DNA from: Halioglobus sp.
GTDB taxonomy: Bacteria > Pseudomonadota > Gammaproteobacteria > Pseudomonadales > Halieaceae
Length of the DNA: 64,000 bases
Reading direction: 5' to 3'
Assembly (NCBI GenBank): GCA_020443425.1
Contig: JAGRIE010000012.1
Coordinates: forward strand, 46,285 to 110,284
The position numbers and the translations under genes were made by a program. The notes under the pieces were generated by a model. That model was not told the DNA's origin. It saw only the letters and a program-made list of their open reading frames with translations, and did not search any database. Below, piece by piece: positions 9,147 through 18,732 of this stretch; position 1 is the stretch's first letter; every line of letters begins with the position of its first letter.

Positions 9147-10490
9147 ATGAATACAGTCCAGAAGCTTGCCGTCGCCTATCTTGCCTGTGTTGCCATGCTG
9201 GCGCTTGGCTTTGCTGTGGGCGAGTACAAGATTTTTCCCTATCACTACATCGTGCAACTCCGGGACTTTGTGACGTGGGAGCCGCCGGCCGCCACCAGTG
9301 AGACCTCAACCCAGAAGAAATTGCTGAGCCAACTCGGTTTCGCCGATGCACTTTTTGTCTATGACTCCAAAATTCCCGTGGCCATCACCGAGCTTGCGCG
9401 GCCACTGGTTCTGCCGGATGCCGGCACGGCGCGCGAGAACCCGCAGGTGTATATCCGGCCCGGGCAGCAGGCGGGCTATCGGGCCGTTTTCGGCGCGATG
9501 GATTTCGAGCAGTCCTTTTGGGGCGGGGTATTGATAGGGCCGGCGGGCGATGTCGTGCATAGCTGGAAACTCTCCACCGAGCATCTGCCGCAGAATACCA
9601 AGCCGGACCGCGCCAAGAATATGTACGGGCTGGCCTTGCTGCCGGATGGCTCGGTGATCTACGTGATGGGCGAGGAGGGCGGTGGTATTGTCAGGGTCGA
9701 TGCCTGTGGCAGCATTGTGTGGAACCTCGAGGGTCTGTACCACCACACGGTATCCATGACGGCGGACAATGCCTTTTTCTGGACATGGGAAGGGGTCCAT
9801 ACCGCGACGTTCCCGAGGCTGCAGAAAGTCGATGCGACTACCGGCGCGGTTGTTCAGTCCATCGATATGAAAGATGTGATGCTGGAAAATGATTCCGTGC
9901 ACCTGTTTGATATCCGGCAGAATGCGCTGACACTCAAGTATGTGTACGACGCCTCTCACGCCAATGATATCGACGAGTTGTCTGTGTCACAGGCGTCACA
10001 GTTCCCGGCTTTCAGCGCCGGTGACCTGCTGCTGAGTTATCGCAACCTCAACCTGGTTTTCGTGCTTGACCCCCAGACGCTGCAGATTAAGTGGTGGCGT
10101 GTGGGTGCGGCCAACCGCCAGCACGATCCCGACTGGGAAAACGGCGCGATAACGACCTTCAGCAATAATATGTCGGGCGCCAGGGAGGGGCATTCAGATA
10201 TTGTCCGAATTGACCCGGATACCCTGCAGCACGAGATCATTGTTGACGGCAGCGAGTACTCGATGTTCTCGATCATCAATGCGCGACAGAACCTGACCGG
10301 CTACGGCACCCGGATGATCACCAGTTCCACGCAGGGCTGGGTCCTGGAGTTGGATGATAGCGGCGAATTGGTGTTTACTTTTATAAACACATACAATGCC
10401 GAGCGGCGTACCACGCTGCATCTGTCGGAGGCCTACAGGTTGGAGCCCGGCTTTTTCAGTCATCAATTCTGGGAGGAGTGTAAACCATGA
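9147..10490 (+). CDS. Arylsulfotransferase-like (ASST-type) membrane-anchored protein
   Basis: This protein of about 447 residues has an N-terminal signal anchor (KLAVAYLACVAMLALGFAV) and a beta-propeller-like body, so it should act outside the cytoplasmic membrane. The stretch DLLLSYRNLNLVFVLDPQT followed by RQHDPDW is characteristic of the Arylsulfotrans families. Classical members transfer sulfate between phenolic esters without PAPS. I chose ATG 9147; an in-frame GTG at 9141 is possible. It overlaps the next gene by four bases (ATGA). Whether it has transferase activity rather than only the fold is not settled. Confidence 0.72.
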   Translation: MNTVQKLAVAYLACVAMLALGFAVGEYKIFPYHYIVQLRDFVTWEPPAATSETSTQKKLLSQLGFADALFVYDSKIPVAITELARPLVLPDAGTARENPQVYIRPGQQAGYRAVFGAMDFEQSFWGGVLIGPAGDVVHSWKLSTEHLPQNTKPDRAKNMYGLALLPDGSVIYVMGEEGGGIVRVDACGSIVWNLEGLYHHTVSMTADNAFFWTWEGVHTATFPRLQKVDATTGAVVQSIDMKDVMLENDSVHLFDIRQNALTLKYVYDASHANDIDELSVSQASQFPAFSAGDLLLSYRNLNLVFVLDPQTLQIKWWRVGAANRQHDPDWENGAITTFSNNMSGAREGHSDIVRIDPDTLQHEIIVDGSEYSMFSIINARQNLTGYGTRMITSSTQGWVLELDDSGELVFTFINTYNAERRTTLHLSEAYRLEPGFFSHQFWEECKP

Positions 10491-10747
10491 GGTCGCTGTC
10501 TGTTCTTGCCCTGGCGCTCGCACTCAGTCCAATGGCGGCTGCCTACACCGGCCCGGGACTTGGCCTGGGTGTTGTCGGTACGGTGATCGGTGTAGTGTTC
10601 TCCCTGCTGCTGGCCCTGCTCGCGGTATTCTGGTACCCCTTGAAGCGCGCCTTGAAGCTCGGCAAGAAACCGGCTGACACCACGGATAGCGAAGCCGCCG
10701 AGGAAAACTCGCAGCCCTCAACCGAGAGCGGTCCTGAGCGCGGCTGA
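10487..10747 (+). CDS. Small secreted/membrane protein coupled to ASST-like gene
   Basis: This 86-residue protein has an N-terminal signal (LALALALSPMAAA), a Gly-rich start to the mature part (YTGPGLGLGVVG), one TM helix (VVFSLLLALLAVFWYPL) and a polar, acidic tail. It overlaps the upstream gene by four bases, so translation is coupled. I do not know the family by function. The tight coupling suggests an accessory subunit of the arylsulfotransferase-like protein. Confidence 0.6.
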   Translation: MRSLSVLALALALSPMAAAYTGPGLGLGVVGTVIGVVFSLLLALLAVFWYPLKRALKLGKKPADTTDSEAAEENSQPSTESGPERG

Positions 10748-10756
10748 CAGCCGCGC
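10738..10756. terminator. Hairpin between convergent genes (possible terminator)
   Basis: The stem GCGCGGCT/AGCCGCGC with a 3-base loop spans the stop codon of the small membrane protein, just before the end of the convergent glycosyltransferase gene. The position fits a bidirectional terminator, but no T-run follows on either strand, so it may not be intrinsic. Confidence 0.35.
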
Positions 10757-10759
10757 CGC

Positions 10760-12085
10760 TCAGCCCTGTGCCCGGCCTTTGGTGGCCAGACGCTGCGCCA
10801 GCGTGACAAGGCCGAAACCCGCGAACACCACGAAGCTCAGATCGGCCATCGTGTGATACCTCGGCTCCCCGAAAAACACGGCGACCACCCCGATCATCAC
10901 CAGAACCGGTACCGCCAGCGGCAGGATATCAATGCCTGAGCGCAATGCCGTGACTATTCCGGGCAGTGCCAGCAGCGCGAGCACCCAGAAGGAGATTACC
11001 CAGGCCCAGACCGGCCATGTCGGGGTGCGGTGCCAGGCAGCGACCTCTGCCACGGTGTGGCTGGTCTGGTAGAGGCCAAATGCGCGACCGTATCGGGCCG
11101 CGATGGTCGATGGGAGTTTGTCCAGATTGCCGCGAATCTCGGCAATGGCCGCGTCCCGGTGCAGCCGGTCGATCACAGAGCGGTCTGCGCCTCCCTCAGG
11201 CGTCTTGACCAGACGCATACACTTGCGGTCGTGGAAGCCTTTGCGCTCGCCCTCAAATGTCGTGCTGCAGTTACCGGTCAGCAGGCTGGTGCCCATATTT
11301 GACGAGATCAGCACCGGCTGCTCAAACCTGCTGGCGTTGTAGATGATCCATGGGCTCATCAGCGCCGCTACGATGGCGACCACAACCAGGCCGAGCAGTG
11401 CCCGCCGCAGCAGGCTCACGGTCCGGGCCCTGAGTAGTATCGGCGCCAGCAATACCAGCAGGGCGACCTGCTCCGGTCGTGTCAGAGCAGTCAACCCCAC
11501 GGCGATGCCGACCAGAATCGCGTTGCGGACATCTGTCTGTCGCGAGAACCGGTAGAACGCGATTATGGAGATACCCAGCATCAACAGGGCGAGCGGCTCT
11601 GACAGTATCTGCGCATCGAGCACCCAAAATCCCGGGTACACGGCCGCCAGCGCGCCGCTGGCCGCACCGGCCAGATCACCAAAGACCATGCGCCCGATGG
11701 TCGCGGCAACGACAATGACCAGCATTCCCAGCGCCACGCCCAGCAATTGGTGCCCGTGAATTGTGTCCAGCCCGAGCGCTGAAAAGCCCGCCAGCACGGT
11801 GACCCATGCCGGTGGATGATGTGCAGTCTGTGCCCCGACATCGATCAGCGCTGAGGTGTAGCCCAGCCCGTTGGCCAGCCGCAGGCTCTCCAGATGGTAT
11901 GCCAGCCCGTCGCCACCGATGATGGGGTCCGGCAAGCCGAGAAAGGTGGAGACATAGAGCAGGCGAATGAGGCCGCCCACCAGCAGCGCGACCGCGAGCG
12001 CGGGGCCAAACCGGATTCGCGCCAGCCAGGGGGGCTCTCGGTGGTTACCGGAGGCGTCAACAGGGGCTGGGGTCGGGGGAGTCAA
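10760..12085 (-). CDS. PMT/ArnT-like glycosyltransferase, multi-pass membrane protein
   Basis: This 441-residue protein has about ten TM helices and a short polar N-terminus. The first extracytoplasmic loop carries GGDGLAYH, where GT-C enzymes keep a catalytic Asp, and the order of TM helices and loops resembles the GT39/GT83 (PMT_2) group. Such enzymes transfer sugars from polyprenyl-phosphate donors. Donor and acceptor are unknown. The gene stands alone and is convergent with the sulfation module. Confidence 0.68.
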   Translation of the reverse strand: MTPPTPAPVDASGNHREPPWLARIRFGPALAVALLVGGLIRLLYVSTFLGLPDPIIGGDGLAYHLESLRLANGLGYTSALIDVGAQTAHHPPAWVTVLAGFSALGLDTIHGHQLLGVALGMLVIVVAATIGRMVFGDLAGAASGALAAVYPGFWVLDAQILSEPLALLMLGISIIAFYRFSRQTDVRNAILVGIAVGLTALTRPEQVALLVLLAPILLRARTVSLLRRALLGLVVVAIVAALMSPWIIYNASRFEQPVLISSNMGTSLLTGNCSTTFEGERKGFHDRKCMRLVKTPEGGADRSVIDRLHRDAAIAEIRGNLDKLPSTIAARYGRAFGLYQTSHTVAEVAAWHRTPTWPVWAWVISFWVLALLALPGIVTALRSGIDILPLAVPVLVMIGVVAVFFGEPRYHTMADLSFVVFAGFGLVTLAQRLATKGRAQG

Positions 12086-12442
12086 AAGAGGCGGCCGCTA
12101 CTCACGTTGTTAGTCCAGTGTGCCTGCAAGCGGTGCATTGGCAGGGCGTGGAACACTAACACACATCACAATACCACTCCATTACCTGGCCGTTTGGTGG
12201 ACAGCGGCAGTGCTCACAGCGGCAGGCCGAAAACTTTTCACGGGGAATAGTGCCATCAAAAAGCAGGCCGGGTCGATGCCAGCCGCTGTGCTGTTGGTGG
12301 TAAAATGCGCGGCCTACGCCCCCGGTGGCTTGCAGTTGCCGGGGCTCACAGCGGTGGTTTAACGGTACCTGCGCAGTATTGCGGTGTTGGCTTTCCGGGT
12401 AAGGCACTGGCTCCTTGAAACAACCGGAGGCTCTGAAGGTTC
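12086..12442. other. Intergenic region between divergent genes
   Basis: This 357 bp stretch lies between the glycosyltransferase and NADH dehydrogenase genes. It should hold promoters for both. A TAAAAT at 12301-12306 could be a -10 element for the rightward gene, but it has no matching -35. I see no coding frame with protein-like features and no RNA gene. Confidence 0.35.
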
Positions 12443-13741
12443 ATGAAAATTGTGATTGTTGGCGGCGGCGCAGGCGGTCTGGAACTGGCGACTTACCTGG
12501 GCAACAAGCTGGGTCGCAAGGGCCGGGCCGAGATCGTGCTCATCGACCAGAACCAGACCCACCTCTGGAAGCCGCTGCTGCACGAAGTTGCCGCGGGCAG
12601 TCTCGATGCCGAAGTCGACTCCCTGAGCTACCGCGCCCACGCGGCGGCGCACGGTTTTGTGTTCAAACTGGGTCGCTTCAGCAGTGTGGACAGGGAGAAA
12701 CGTTGTATTTCCCTGGCCCCGGTCACTGATGCCGACGGGTTCGAGGTACTGCCGCAGCGCAGTGAGCCCTACGATCAGCTGGTTATCGCCATCGGCAGCG
12801 GCTGCAACGATTTCAACACGCCGGGTGTGGCGCAGTTCGCCCAGTTCCTGGAGGGGCCACAGCAGGCCGAGCGCTTCCACAAGCAGCTGGTAAACCATTT
12901 TATCCAGCTCAACCGCAAGCTCATCGATGAGCCCACCAGGACGCTGAGCATCGCAATTGTCGGCGGCGGTGCGACTGGCGTTGAGCTGTCGGCTGAGTTG
13001 TTCAACGCCAGACACTTGTTTGCGCTGTACGGACTGAAGCGGGTCACCAATGAGCACCTGCGCGTGACGCTGCTGGAGGCGGGGCCGCGACTGGTGCCCG
13101 CACTGGCGGAGCAGGTGTCCGAGGCCGTCCGCTCTGAGTTGACCAAGTTGGGTGCGGATATCCGCCTCAACACACAGGTCGCCAGAGCGGAGAAAAACGC
13201 CTTTGTCACAGCCAGTGGCGAGACGGTGAAGGCCGATATGATGCTGTGGGCGGCGGGTGTGAAAGTACCGGATTTTATTGCCGATATCGAGGGCATCGAG
13301 ACCAACCGTATCAACCAGATTCTGGTGCGACCGACCCTGCAGACCACCACCGATGACGCTATTTACGCGATCGGGGACTGTGCTGGCTATGAACTGGGCG
13401 AAGGCCGCTGGGTGCCGCCCCGGGCGCAGTCAGCACACCAGATGGCGAGCCTCGCCGGCAGGAATATCGTCAGGGGTCTGCAGGGCAAACCGCTGAAGGA
13501 GTTCAAGTACCGCGATCACGGCTCCCTGGTGTCGCTGAGCCAGTACACGGCGATAGGGGTGCTGATGGGAAACCTGGGCAAGGGCCAAAGTCTCAATGTG
13601 CGGGGCTGGCTGGCGCGGATGGTGTATATCTCGCTGTATCGCATGCACCAGATAGCGCTGCACGGGTGGTTCAAGGCCTCCCTGCTGGTGGTGGCCGACA
13701 AGATCAACCACATTGTGAAGCCGCGCCTGAAACTGCATTGA
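12443..13741 (+). CDS. ndh: Type II NADH:quinone oxidoreductase (NDH-2)
   Basis: This is a single-subunit, non-proton-pumping FAD enzyme that passes electrons from NADH to the quinone pool on the inner face of the membrane. At 432 residues it matches the usual ~434. The FAD-binding GGGAGG is at residues 7-12, the NADH-binding GGGATGVEL motif near residue 172, and a GDCAG FAD motif near residue 312. The C-terminal amphipathic region would attach it to the membrane. GGAGG lies 10-14 bases upstream of ATG 12443, supporting the start. It is monocistronic. Confidence 0.88.
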   Translation: MKIVIVGGGAGGLELATYLGNKLGRKGRAEIVLIDQNQTHLWKPLLHEVAAGSLDAEVDSLSYRAHAAAHGFVFKLGRFSSVDREKRCISLAPVTDADGFEVLPQRSEPYDQLVIAIGSGCNDFNTPGVAQFAQFLEGPQQAERFHKQLVNHFIQLNRKLIDEPTRTLSIAIVGGGATGVELSAELFNARHLFALYGLKRVTNEHLRVTLLEAGPRLVPALAEQVSEAVRSELTKLGADIRLNTQVARAEKNAFVTASGETVKADMMLWAAGVKVPDFIADIEGIETNRINQILVRPTLQTTTDDAIYAIGDCAGYELGEGRWVPPRAQSAHQMASLAGRNIVRGLQGKPLKEFKYRDHGSLVSLSQYTAIGVLMGNLGKGQSLNVRGWLARMVYISLYRMHQIALHGWFKASLLVVADKINHIVKPRLKLH

Positions 13742-13851
13742 GTCCCGGAGGAAGGCCAGCGCGCCGGTTGGTCTGCTCGAGGTAGCCCGGTTGGGGGTGA
13801 AAGCCATGCCGCTGGCGAAATACCCTTACTCTGGGCTTACCGGCGGGCGAC

Positions 13852-16065
13852 CTACCAGTCCATTTGGATCGATACACCGAAACGGCGCTTGTAGGTGTAG
13901 TCGAGTATCTGTGCCGCCTCCGCACCCACTACCTCCTGGCCTCCGATGCTGGCGACATAGAACTGGTCAAACAGGTTCTGCACATAGAACTGTACCCGGT
14001 AGCTGCCATCCTGCGCGGCGATGCCTGTGTAGAGATCGAAGGTATTGTAGGGGTCGCCCACCAGCAGCGGGTTGTTGGCGGTGTCAAACTGTACCTCGTC
14101 GCGATAAAACACGTTCAGGCTGGCGAAAGCGTCGAACGGCATGGACGGAATGGGCAGGTAGTAGGTGCCAGCGAGATAGGTGGACCACTTCGGGGAGTTC
14201 GGCATGCGCGCGCCCGACAGGTCCTGCGTCCCATTGATGCAGCCCTGGGCCTCGGTCTGGCGTGCGTAACACGGTGCATCCGGCCAGTCGGAGAATGTCG
14301 CGTCGGTGTAGGCCAGCGACCCCTGGACCGCGAAGTTCTCTGTCAGTTGCGCATTGACCTCCAACTCCACCCCCTGGGTTTCCAGTTCACCGGCGTTGGT
14401 CAGGAAAAAAATCGGCGGGAAGGCGCCCGCGACCTGGGCTGAGGCCTGGAAGTCCTTGAAGGTGCTGTAGTAGGCCGCAGCATTCACTCGCAAGCGGTTC
14501 TCGAACCACTGTGATTTGACCCCCAGTTCATAGCTGGTGGGTATTTCGGGGTCGACGAACACTTCACCACTGGTGGGGCCGGAGGGCAGGGAGTTGGAGC
14601 CGGGGCCTTTATAGCCCTTGGCATAGCTGGCATACACCATGGCATCTTCGGCGATGTCGTGTTCGATCATCAGGCGCCAGGAGCCCGCCTGGTCGTGGTC
14701 GTTCTGGTCGATCGAGCCGGGCGGCGCCTCCGGCAGTGTGCCGGGGAAGGAGCCGACTGTCTGCTTGTGGCCCAATTGGTCAAAATTGTATCGCCCGCCC
14801 AGTGACAGGCGGCTGCGATCAGTGATGTTCCAGGTGGCCTGGCCGAAGCCGGCGAAGCTCTCGTTATCGGTTTTGCTGAGATTGGTCACGGACAGCGCGC
14901 CTGAGGCGGCCAGGTCAAGGCCGTAAAGATCGATGTAGCGATAGAACTCGCGATCAACTTTCTTGTAGAAATAATAGAGGCCGGCGACATAGGTGATGGT
15001 GCCGTCGGCGGGCGAGGTCAGGCGCAGTTCCTGTGTGTACTGCTCGTATTTCTCGAAGCTGTCATTGAGTGGCAGCGCCGTGCGCACATAGTCGTCGGCG
15101 CGGGCGGCACCGTAGACGTTCTCATTGGTGTAGGCCGAAATCGAGGTCAGCAAATAGTCGCCGAGCGAATAGTTCAGCTCCATGCTGTAGATGTCGACCT
15201 TGGTCTCGCCCTTGGAGGTATCATTGTCCAGTACCTTGTCGTTCTTGGGGCCCACCGGCCCGCCCTCGCGGTCGGCGACGCTACCCGGGGTCACCTGGCG
15301 CAGTGCGGCGACACAGCAGGTGTGCTTGCGCTCGATATGGGTGTAGTTGAACTGGGCATCAAAATCGTCAGTGATCAACCAGCGCAGCTTGCCCCTGCCG
15401 CCCCATTCATCGCGGTCGTTGAAATCGTCGCCGCCGGGGTACTGGTTGTCGATAATCGGGTCCATGGTGTTGCTGTACATCGAAATACGCCCCAGCAGGG
15501 TGTCCTCCACAATTGGTCCGGAGGCGTAACCGTACAGGTTGACCAGGTCGTTGCTGCCGTAGCTGGTGCGAAAACCCGCGGTGAGCTCCGGTGTGGGGTT
15601 ATAGGTTGTGATGTTCAGCAGGCCGGCGCTGGAGTTTTTGCCGAACAGCATCCCCTGCGGGCCGCGCAGCACTTCCACGCGCTGCACATCGCTGAAGTCC
15701 AGCACAGAGCCTGACAGGCTGCCGGAGGCGACGTTGTCGACCACGGTGCCCACTGACAGGTCCACCGAGCGACTGAAACTGTTGGTGCCGATACCGCGGA
15801 TGAGGATGTTGCGCCCGGCATCACTGGTGCCCTCGGAAAAGGTAAAGCCCGGCACCAGCCGCGACAGGTCGGCGATCTGGGTCTTATTCAGGTCTGCCAG
15901 TTCGGCACCACTGACAACGGCGATGGAAATCGCGACATCCTGCAGGCTTTCTGACCGCTTCTGTGCGGTGACCACCACTTCCTCCAGCTGTTGTGCCTGC
16001 GCGTTGGCCACGGGCAGGATGAGAAGCAGTGCGCCTAGATGACGTGCGAATCGAGAGGTGTTCAT
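13852..16065 (-). CDS. TonB-dependent receptor
   Basis: This 737-residue outer-membrane receptor has a signal peptide ending AQAQQ, a TonB-box-like LEEVVVTAQKR, a plug domain (about residues 50-160, with VEVLRGPQG), and a 22-strand-type barrel ending in an aromatic residue. It lacks siderophore-specific features and belongs to the broad iron-complex/carbohydrate class common in marine bacteria. A second receptor lies 175 bp upstream on the same strand, and I find no AraC site in that gap, so they may be co-transcribed. AAGGA precedes the ATG. The substrate is inferred from context to be a sulfated organic molecule. Confidence 0.85.
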   Translation of the reverse strand: MNTSRFARHLGALLLILPVANAQAQQLEEVVVTAQKRSESLQDVAISIAVVSGAELADLNKTQIADLSRLVPGFTFSEGTSDAGRNILIRGIGTNSFSRSVDLSVGTVVDNVASGSLSGSVLDFSDVQRVEVLRGPQGMLFGKNSSAGLLNITTYNPTPELTAGFRTSYGSNDLVNLYGYASGPIVEDTLLGRISMYSNTMDPIIDNQYPGGDDFNDRDEWGGRGKLRWLITDDFDAQFNYTHIERKHTCCVAALRQVTPGSVADREGGPVGPKNDKVLDNDTSKGETKVDIYSMELNYSLGDYLLTSISAYTNENVYGAARADDYVRTALPLNDSFEKYEQYTQELRLTSPADGTITYVAGLYYFYKKVDREFYRYIDLYGLDLAASGALSVTNLSKTDNESFAGFGQATWNITDRSRLSLGGRYNFDQLGHKQTVGSFPGTLPEAPPGSIDQNDHDQAGSWRLMIEHDIAEDAMVYASYAKGYKGPGSNSLPSGPTSGEVFVDPEIPTSYELGVKSQWFENRLRVNAAAYYSTFKDFQASAQVAGAFPPIFFLTNAGELETQGVELEVNAQLTENFAVQGSLAYTDATFSDWPDAPCYARQTEAQGCINGTQDLSGARMPNSPKWSTYLAGTYYLPIPSMPFDAFASLNVFYRDEVQFDTANNPLLVGDPYNTFDLYTGIAAQDGSYRVQFYVQNLFDQFYVASIGGQEVVGAEAAQILDYTYKRRFGVSIQMDW

Positions 16066-16240
16066 AGAGTGTCCTTTGCTATTTTATTATTGCATGGCGC
16101 CACTGGGTGGCGCGGCTTATGTCGGTGCGGCAGGCCTACACATTTATCAAGGATTGAGCGGGCTGGCAAGTTGCGCGAGGACCGCAATCGCGGCACCGCG
16201 GCCACGGCGAGCGGGGACCCATACACGCCGTGTGCTGCCG

Positions 16241-18574
16241 CTACCAGAGGTAGCGGGCTTCCACGCCGAAGGTGCGCTCGGCGTAGCGCGGCACCTGATG
16301 GCCGTAGCCATTGGGTGTGAAGTTGCCGGGCAGGGACATGATGCCGGAGACGTACCACTCGTCAAACACGTTTTTCGCGAACAGCGTCAGCGTGTAGCGA
16401 TCCTCGTGGTCCAGTGCCACCAGTGACAGGTCGAGAATCCCGTAGTCGTCCTCGGTCGTGTACTGATCCTGTTCTATGGTGTACTGCACCTCGTCCTGGT
16501 AGCGATAGTTGCCGTTGACCGACAGGTCGAACGGCATGCTCTGCAACGGGATCAGGTAGCTGGCTGCCAGCGTGAATTTCCACTCCGGTGTCGACGGCAA
16601 GTCGCCGCCGCCGAGGTTCTGCGTCGCCGGGCTGTCGGCACAGGTGGTCTGCCCCTTGTAGCCCACACCCCGGAAGCTCTGGCCGAACGAGCAGCCCGCG
16701 CCCAGGAACTCGTTGATCTGCGCATCCACGTAGGCGATGCCGCCGGTCACGGTCAGGTTCTCCATCGGCAGGGCGGTGAAGTCCACCTCAACACCCTGGG
16801 TTTCCACCTTGCCGACATTGGCCAGTACGAAAGCGAAAACACCGTCGTTCTGTCCGTCGCCGTCCTCATCAACGGGGTTGCCGTTCTCATCCAGCTTCGG
16901 GGTGAACTCGGCGGCGCTGGCCTGGAAGTCGTCGAACTTGGTGTGGAATACCGCCACGTTCAAAATCAGTCGGTCATCAAACCAGGTGGATTTCAGGCCC
17001 AGTTCATAGGCGTGGCTGGTCTCGGGGTCGACCGGATCGGTGTTGTCTGGCGTGGAGCCGAAGCCGACGTTGAATGCGGGACCTTTATAGCCCTGGGCGT
17101 AGCTGAAGTACGTCATCGCGGTATCAGTGACATCCCATTCCAGCGCGATTCTTCCCGTCCATTTACTTTCATCGGTGTCGCGCTGGAAATACGGTTGCGG
17201 CTCGGCACCCAGTGTGCTGCCGACGCGCTCGTAGTCAAACTTGAGGTCGTCGTGGGTCCAGCGCAGACCGGTGACGAGGCGCCAGCGCTCTGCAAAATGC
17301 GTGACAGCCTCGCCGAATGCGGCGTAGTTGAGGGAGTCGACACTGAAATCGGCGGCTGATTCAGTGCGGTTGCTGCCGGTGACATCGAAGGAGCGATCAA
17401 ACTTGCGGTCGACGGTCTGGTCAAAATAATACAGGCCCGCCACATAGGTAATGAACTGGTCGGCGGGGGATGTCAGCCGAAGTTCCTGTGAGTACTGGTG
17501 CTGCTTGGACTTGCCGCCCTGCAGGAACCCGAGCGCATCGATGGGCAACTGGTCGTTGTCGCCGCGCGAGTTCTGCGACCAGTCGCGGTAGGCGCTGATC
17601 GAAGTGACGGTGTGTTCGCCCACATCCCAGTTCACTTCCAGCGAATGGCCGGAGGCGTCCGTATCTGTGGTGAGGTCGCCGTTCAGGTTGACCTTGCGGT
17701 TTTCATCGCCCGGTACCACCGGGGCCAGCTGCGCCAGGATGTTGTCTACCTGCGCCTGGTTGTTCGGTGGCTGCGCGGGGTAGACATCCATCGAGCGCAG
17801 GGCCACCACGCAGCAGTGGGACTTGAATTCACTGTAATCGCTGCTCCACTTGAACTGCAGGGTGTCGGTGGGCTCCCACATCAGTTTGCCGCGGATGCCC
17901 CAGTCGTCGGAGTCATTCACGGAGTCGCCGTCGTAGACATTTTCTATCCAGCCCTCGTCCTTGTTGAAGTAGCCGGTCAGCCGTCCCGAGAGATTGTCCA
18001 CAATGCGGTCAGACACGGTGAAGCTGGAGCGGTATTCCTCATCCTCGGTGGCGTAGCCGCGCACTTCTGCCTCAAACTCATCGGTGGGATCGCGAGTGAT
18101 GAAATGCACGACGCCGCCGGAGGCGTTTTTGCCGAACAGGGTGCCCTGCGGGCCGCGCAGTACCTCCACCCGCTGCATATCGACCAGCTGTGCAAACGCC
18201 ATGCCGGACTGTCCCATGACCACGCCGTCCAGCATGGTTGAGATGCTCGGCTCGATACCGGAACTGAATGTCACGGTGCCGATGCCGCGGATACTGAAGG
18301 AGGTCTGTCGCGGGTTGATGCCTTTGTTGAGGTTCAGCGACGGAACCAGCTGGGCCAGGTCTTCCGAACTACCCACCAGCGCATTGACCAGTTCCCGGTT
18401 GGACAGCGCCGTGACGGCTATCGGCACATCCTGCAGGTTGGATGCGCGCTTGGTGGCAGTGACGATCACCTCCTCCAGCCTGAGTGGCGCCTCACTCGCT
18501 GCCGCGCCAATGGTGGCGCTGCCGAGGAGAATGAGACCTGTGGAAAGCAGTGTCCGTCGTGCGATTGTTTTCAT
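16241..18574 (-). CDS. TonB-dependent receptor under AraC-type promoter
   Basis: This 777-residue receptor has a signal peptide, the TonB-box-like LEEVIVTATKR, a plug with VEVLRGPQGTLFGKNASGG, and a barrel ending in ...YLW. It resembles the neighbouring receptor, as expected of a duplicated pair. Upstream is a promoter with two AraC half-sites (18678-18715) that nearly duplicates the one before the sulfatase at 20280. Uptake and desulfation are therefore probably induced together. The chosen ATG is the only start that gives a complete signal peptide. Confidence 0.87.
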   Translation of the reverse strand: MKTIARRTLLSTGLILLGSATIGAAASEAPLRLEEVIVTATKRASNLQDVPIAVTALSNRELVNALVGSSEDLAQLVPSLNLNKGINPRQTSFSIRGIGTVTFSSGIEPSISTMLDGVVMGQSGMAFAQLVDMQRVEVLRGPQGTLFGKNASGGVVHFITRDPTDEFEAEVRGYATEDEEYRSSFTVSDRIVDNLSGRLTGYFNKDEGWIENVYDGDSVNDSDDWGIRGKLMWEPTDTLQFKWSSDYSEFKSHCCVVALRSMDVYPAQPPNNQAQVDNILAQLAPVVPGDENRKVNLNGDLTTDTDASGHSLEVNWDVGEHTVTSISAYRDWSQNSRGDNDQLPIDALGFLQGGKSKQHQYSQELRLTSPADQFITYVAGLYYFDQTVDRKFDRSFDVTGSNRTESAADFSVDSLNYAAFGEAVTHFAERWRLVTGLRWTHDDLKFDYERVGSTLGAEPQPYFQRDTDESKWTGRIALEWDVTDTAMTYFSYAQGYKGPAFNVGFGSTPDNTDPVDPETSHAYELGLKSTWFDDRLILNVAVFHTKFDDFQASAAEFTPKLDENGNPVDEDGDGQNDGVFAFVLANVGKVETQGVEVDFTALPMENLTVTGGIAYVDAQINEFLGAGCSFGQSFRGVGYKGQTTCADSPATQNLGGGDLPSTPEWKFTLAASYLIPLQSMPFDLSVNGNYRYQDEVQYTIEQDQYTTEDDYGILDLSLVALDHEDRYTLTLFAKNVFDEWYVSGIMSLPGNFTPNGYGHQVPRYAERTFGVEARYLW

Positions 18575-18650
18575 TATAGATTCTCGCTGAGATTTTCTGT
18601 CTGGATTGGCGCCGGATTATTGTATGGAGCGTACGCCTGTTCGCCGCACC

Positions 18651-18679
18651 AAGTTAGGCGTTACCGCCGCAGAAATGAA
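18651..18679 (-). promoter_or_regulatory. Predicted promoter of TonB-dependent receptor gene
   Basis: On the minus strand, TTCATT (18679-18674) and TAACTT (18656-18651) are separated by 17 bp. The same elements with the same spacing (TTCACT/TACCTT) occur before the sulfatase gene at 20068-20096, which is what makes this weak promoter credible. The -35 overlaps the proximal AraC half-site by 2 bp. Predicted leader is about 70 bases. Confidence 0.6.
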
Positions 18680-18715
18680 TGCGCCAAGCTGCTACATACT
18701 TGACTTTTCCTGCTA
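18678..18715 (-). promoter_or_regulatory. Predicted AraC-type operator (two direct half-sites)
   Basis: On the minus strand there are two 17-bp half-sites, each starting TAGCAG, at 18715-18699 and 18694-18678. Their TAGC starts are 21 bp apart. The 31-bp core 18686-18716 matches 20031-20061 (opposite strand) at 28 of 31 positions. The 21-bp direct-repeat layout next to the -35 is that of araI1-I2 in E. coli. The AraC-type gene starts about 1.2 kb away. Confidence 0.72.
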
Positions 18716-18732
18716 TGTTTCGGCAGCGCTGG

